Below are positions 61,305-64,000 of a stretch of DNA of 64,000 bases, piece by piece (the stretch's first letter is position 1; the number at the start of each line of letters is the position of its first letter). Source of the stretch: Bacteroidia bacterium. GTDB taxonomy: Bacteria > Bacteroidota > Bacteroidia > CAILMK01 > JBBDIG01. Below the pieces are notes generated by a model. The model searched no databases and had not been told where the DNA came from. It saw only the letters and a list, made by a program, of their open reading frames with translations. The DNA is taken from the NCBI GenBank assembly GCA_040880525.1, contig JBBDIG010000017.1, positions 1-64,000 on the forward strand, written 5' to 3'. Position numbers and translations under genes: made by a program.

Positions 61305-64000
61305 TCGTCTTTTTTATTCTGGCGATAAGCTTTTGGAGGATTTCTTCATATCCTGCCTGATCGCAGTTATAAATGGATTGCTCAAGGCGGTTCAACCAGT
61401 GATTGATGGCTTCAATTTTCATTTCTTCGATAGACTCCAGGATCCTGACGCTCTCGCTGGTTTGATAGACTTTCAGTGCTCCCAACTCCAGCAGATGATT
61501 CTGCAATTCCCTGTGCTGTTCTTCTTCGAGTTGCAGATCCTCAGATAATTCCTTTTCCTGGCGGTTTTGCAGCATAGCGGCTTCAGGCGCGGGGACATCC
61601 ATGAGTTCTGCAGGAAGCACAAACTGGAAGTTGCTGCCCTCACCTTCAGCAGATTCCACCCAAATCTTTCCGCCATGCGCCTCTACTACCATCTTGCAGT
61701 AAGTGAGGCCGATGCCTGTAGATTTAGCCTCGCCAGAATTTACCGAATGCACCTGCCCGAATTTCTGGAATACCAGGTTTATCTTATCAGGCGGTATACC
61801 TATCCCCGTGTCAATGATCTCAGTTTTCAAAAAGCCATTATAAACGCCTTCTTCCTGCAGAGTAGCACGGATTGTTACGGTTCCGCCAGTGGCCGTAAAT
61901 TTTATGGCGTTGGTGAGTAAATTCACCAGCACCCTTCCTACCAGTTCATGATCAATATTGCAGAGGGTATTTTGCATAATCTCAAATTTTAGCATAACAC
62001 CCTTTTGTGTAGCGAGGAACTCAACCTGATTCATAACCTCCTGGATCAGTTCCTGAAATGGAACTTTGCTCTGCTTAAGCTGCACTTTGGCTTCCTCAAA
62101 TTTCTGGACATCAAGAATATTCAGGACCAGGTTCAACATTTGGCGCCCGGCCTGGTAAATGTGCTCGGCTGTTTTGGTGGAAGGAAATTTCCGGGCGCTC
62201 ACCAGCACCGCATTCAGCGGGTTTTTCAGGTCATGCACCACCATTTCCATCATGCTTTCTTTAAATTTCTGTAGCTGCTTCAGTTCCACATAAGCCTGTT
62301 GTAATTCGCTGGTGCGTTCACTCACTTTCATTTCCAGCAGGCGTTTATCGCGTTGCAGCTTTATCAACCTGAACCGGAATACAAGGCTGATAAGCCCCAC
62401 CAGAACCAGGAAACTGAGCAGGTAAAACCACCACGTCTGCCAGAACGGAGGATGGATCGTGAAGGTCAGCGCCTCAGGTAATTCATTCCAGATCCCATCA
62501 TTATTCATTGCCTTCACCTTGAAGATATAGTTGCCGGGCGGAATATTCGGATACGTGGCAAAATTCTCTTTTACCGGAGGTGACCACTCTTCTTCAAGGC
62601 CTTCCAGCTTATACCGGAATCTTACTTTTTCCGGAATATGGAAGCTAAGCCCGTCAAACAAAAACGTGAAGTGATTCTGTCCGTGCTTAAATTCTTCCTG
62701 TTTACCTATATCATAAGGCTTCCTGTGTACTAAAACCTGGTTTATCTTAATTTGTGGAACGGCCAGATTTGTTCTGTCTTCAGAGGGGTCATATTTTATC
62801 AGCCCCTTGATGGTCCCGATCCATACATTATTCCTGCTGTCCCTGTAAATAGCGTTTTGATTGCACTCCAGGCCAATAAAGCCTTCGGCCCGCCCGAATT
62901 GTTTGATCTCCGGCTCTGCGGTATTCAGGCTTTTATAGGTGATTTTATTAATTCCGCGATTGGTCCCAGCTATCAGGTACTTACCATCTTCAATGAAGAT
63001 CAGTGAAATCACGGAATTATCTGTAAGGCCTTCTTCCGTAGTGATGTGCCTGATTTTTGGCAGGTTGCCATTTCTCAGTTTGGTGATCTCCTTTTGCGGA
63101 ATGAGATTAATCCCACCGCCATAAGTTCCGATGAGTAGATCGCCCTCCGGATTTTCAGCCAACGTAAAGCACATATTTTGGCTGAGCCCGTTCTCTTCCG
63201 TAATCTTTATAAACGAATCAGGCTGCTGAAGAAAAGCTTTGCGAGGTGAAGTGATCAGACCTTTATTGGATGCAAACCATATATGATCTTCACGGTCAAT
63301 ATGAATGTCAAGAAACTGATGCCGCGAAAGATGCAGCCCCTGCAATTCTTTCGGTTCCTTATCTCCTTCCCCTTCCTTGCGTTTAGTAAGATCAATAAGC
63401 TGCCCCTCCCGGAAAATGGAAATGCCGGCATTCGTGGCAAACCAGATGATCCCGTCAGAATCCTCCCAAATTTTGTTGACCACGTTATTGCTGATACCTT
63501 CTTCCTCAGCCAATATCCGGGAGTGCCCGTTTTCCTTTAGCAGCAATCCCTCTCCAGTTCCTATCCATAGGCGTCTGCGGCTATCTTTGAGGATGCTCCA
63601 AACGTGCTTGGCAGGGAGTTCATCAGTGATATTCTCAACAAATTTGAGTTGGTTTCCATCTGTTTTAAACAACGTAATTCCTTCCAGCGTACCTACATAG
63701 AGGTGATCATTGTCTGCTTCAATTGCGAATACTTTGTCATTGATCAGTCCTTGATCATGACCTGTATACGAGAAACGCCCGGTGCCATATTTCATAGCAC
63801 CTCCTCCGTTAGTTCCGAGCCAGATACTTCCTTCGGAATCGCAGTGCAGTGACCATATATAGTTATTGCTTAACCCATTTTTTTCATTGAAAACTTCGAC
63901 CACGGGCGGAAGGCCAATGCTATTGCTTTTCCTGATTCGAATGGCGCCACCGCCATAGGTTCCGCCCCAGATATTGCCTTCAGCATCTTCGGCCAGCGAC
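61294..64000 (-). CDS. Two-component-regulator-propeller (Reg_prop) sensor histidine kinase, partial
   Basis: About 901 residues are visible; the gene continues beyond the right edge, since the frame is open to base 64000 (SLAEDAEGNIWGGTYGGGAI). Repeated D-x-x-G-x-[IL]-W-x-G-T-x-G units form the beta-propeller sensor; a Y_Y_Y domain follows (RYKLEGLEEEWSPP ... NIPPGNYIFKVKAMNNDGIW), a membrane helix (WWFYLLSFLVLVGLISLVF), HisKA with MVVHDLKNPLNAVLVS, and HATPase (NLLTNAIKFTATG; DTGIGIPP). After the kinase come ~110 residues, mostly helical, in place of the AraC-type output of classical hybrids. Senses an outside signal, often a glycan, and should feed the REC-kinase just downstream. Confidence 0.93.
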   Translation of the reverse strand, partial: SLAEDAEGNIWGGTYGGGAIRIRKSNSIGLPPVVEVFNEKNGLSNNYIWSLHCDSEGSIWLGTNGGGAMKYGTGRFSYTGHDQGLINDKVFAIEADNDHLYVGTLEGITLFKTDGNQLKFVENITDELPAKHVWSILKDSRRRLWIGTGEGLLLKENGHSRILAEEEGISNNVVNKIWEDSDGIIWFATNAGISIFREGQLIDLTKRKEGEGDKEPKELQGLHLSRHQFLDIHIDREDHIWFASNKGLITSPRKAFLQQPDSFIKITEENGLSQNMCFTLAENPEGDLLIGTYGGGINLIPQKEITKLRNGNLPKIRHITTEEGLTDNSVISLIFIEDGKYLIAGTNRGINKITYKSLNTAEPEIKQFGRAEGFIGLECNQNAIYRDSRNNVWIGTIKGLIKYDPSEDRTNLAVPQIKINQVLVHRKPYDIGKQEEFKHGQNHFTFLFDGLSFHIPEKVRFRYKLEGLEEEWSPPVKENFATYPNIPPGNYIFKVKAMNNDGIWNELPEALTFTIHPPFWQTWWFYLLSFLVLVGLISLVFRFRLIKLQRDKRLLEMKVSERTSELQQAYVELKQLQKFKESMMEMVVHDLKNPLNAVLVSARKFPSTKTAEHIYQAGRQMLNLVLNILDVQKFEEAKVQLKQSKVPFQELIQEVMNQVEFLATQKGVMLKFEIMQNTLCNIDHELVGRVLVNLLTNAIKFTATGGTVTIRATLQEEGVYNGFLKTEIIDTGIGIPPDKINLVFQKFGQVHSVNSGEAKSTGIGLTYCKMVVEAHGGKIWVESAEGEGSNFQFVLPAELMDVPAPEAAMLQNRQEKELSEDLQLEEEQHRELQNHLLELGALKVYQTSESVRILESIEEMKIEAINHWLNRLEQSIYNCDQAGYEEILQKLIARIKKTNEV

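Overview
The window looks like a chromosomal segment of an environmental, aerobic member of the Bacteroidota. The evidence is a type IX secretion C-terminal tail at the left edge, PorT-like outer-membrane barrels, lipoproteins with SSC lipoboxes, a two-component-regulator propeller (Reg_prop) hybrid kinase, TAnnTTTG-type promoter words, few Shine-Dalgarno sequences, and characteristic protein families (DUF4112, DUF1569, DUF2442, four-helix-bundle 23S-IVP-type protein). I found no rRNA, CRISPR array, transposase or replication origin. One tRNA (His, anticodon GTG) is present.

Layout. Positions 1-13.8 kb are mostly housekeeping: a peptidoglycan-binding/CHAP protein, a SLC13-type transporter broken by a stop codon, isocitrate dehydrogenase, an inositol monophosphatase-family enzyme, tRNA-His, an Rrf2 regulator beside tryptophan 2,3-dioxygenase, an OmpR-type two-component system and a secreted retropepsin-like protein. 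From 13.9 to 20.9 kb lies a compact set of peptide-chemistry enzymes: a DUF1704/QEGLA metallopeptidase, a GshB-like ATP-grasp ligase, a GCS2 ligase fused to a CBS pair, and an AstE/AspA deacylase, with a small secreted protein in the middle. This looks like a pathway that builds and trims an unknown glutathione-like or protein-attached peptide. From 21 to 36 kb come an acyl-CoA carboxylase beta subunit, a barrel protein, a TlpA-like protein, rhomboid, Ku, an RsmB-like methyltransferase, guaA and valS, separated by unusual low-complexity repeat arrays.

From about 36.2 to 46.9 kb the base composition becomes visibly AT-rich and the content turns accessory. It holds a small ORF, an AAA ATPase and a subtilisin-like protease (IetAS-like), a RelE/antitoxin pair bracketed by a 210-bp direct repeat, a restriction-modification pair whose nuclease is frameshifted in a T-run, and a frameshifted DHFR-like gene. 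I read this as a defence/stability island.

The right part (47-64 kb) returns to chromosomal genes: an ice-binding-like lipoprotein, a polyprenyl-phosphate glycosyltransferase diverging from a GT-C membrane glycosyltransferase, a methyltransferase, a MATE transporter, an S41 protease, a LemA-TPM-TPM operon, and a signalling operon (propeller kinase plus REC-kinase) that runs off the right edge.

Several gene disruptions (2685, 42700, 46629) could be real decay, phase variation or assembly error; two lie in homopolymer runs.
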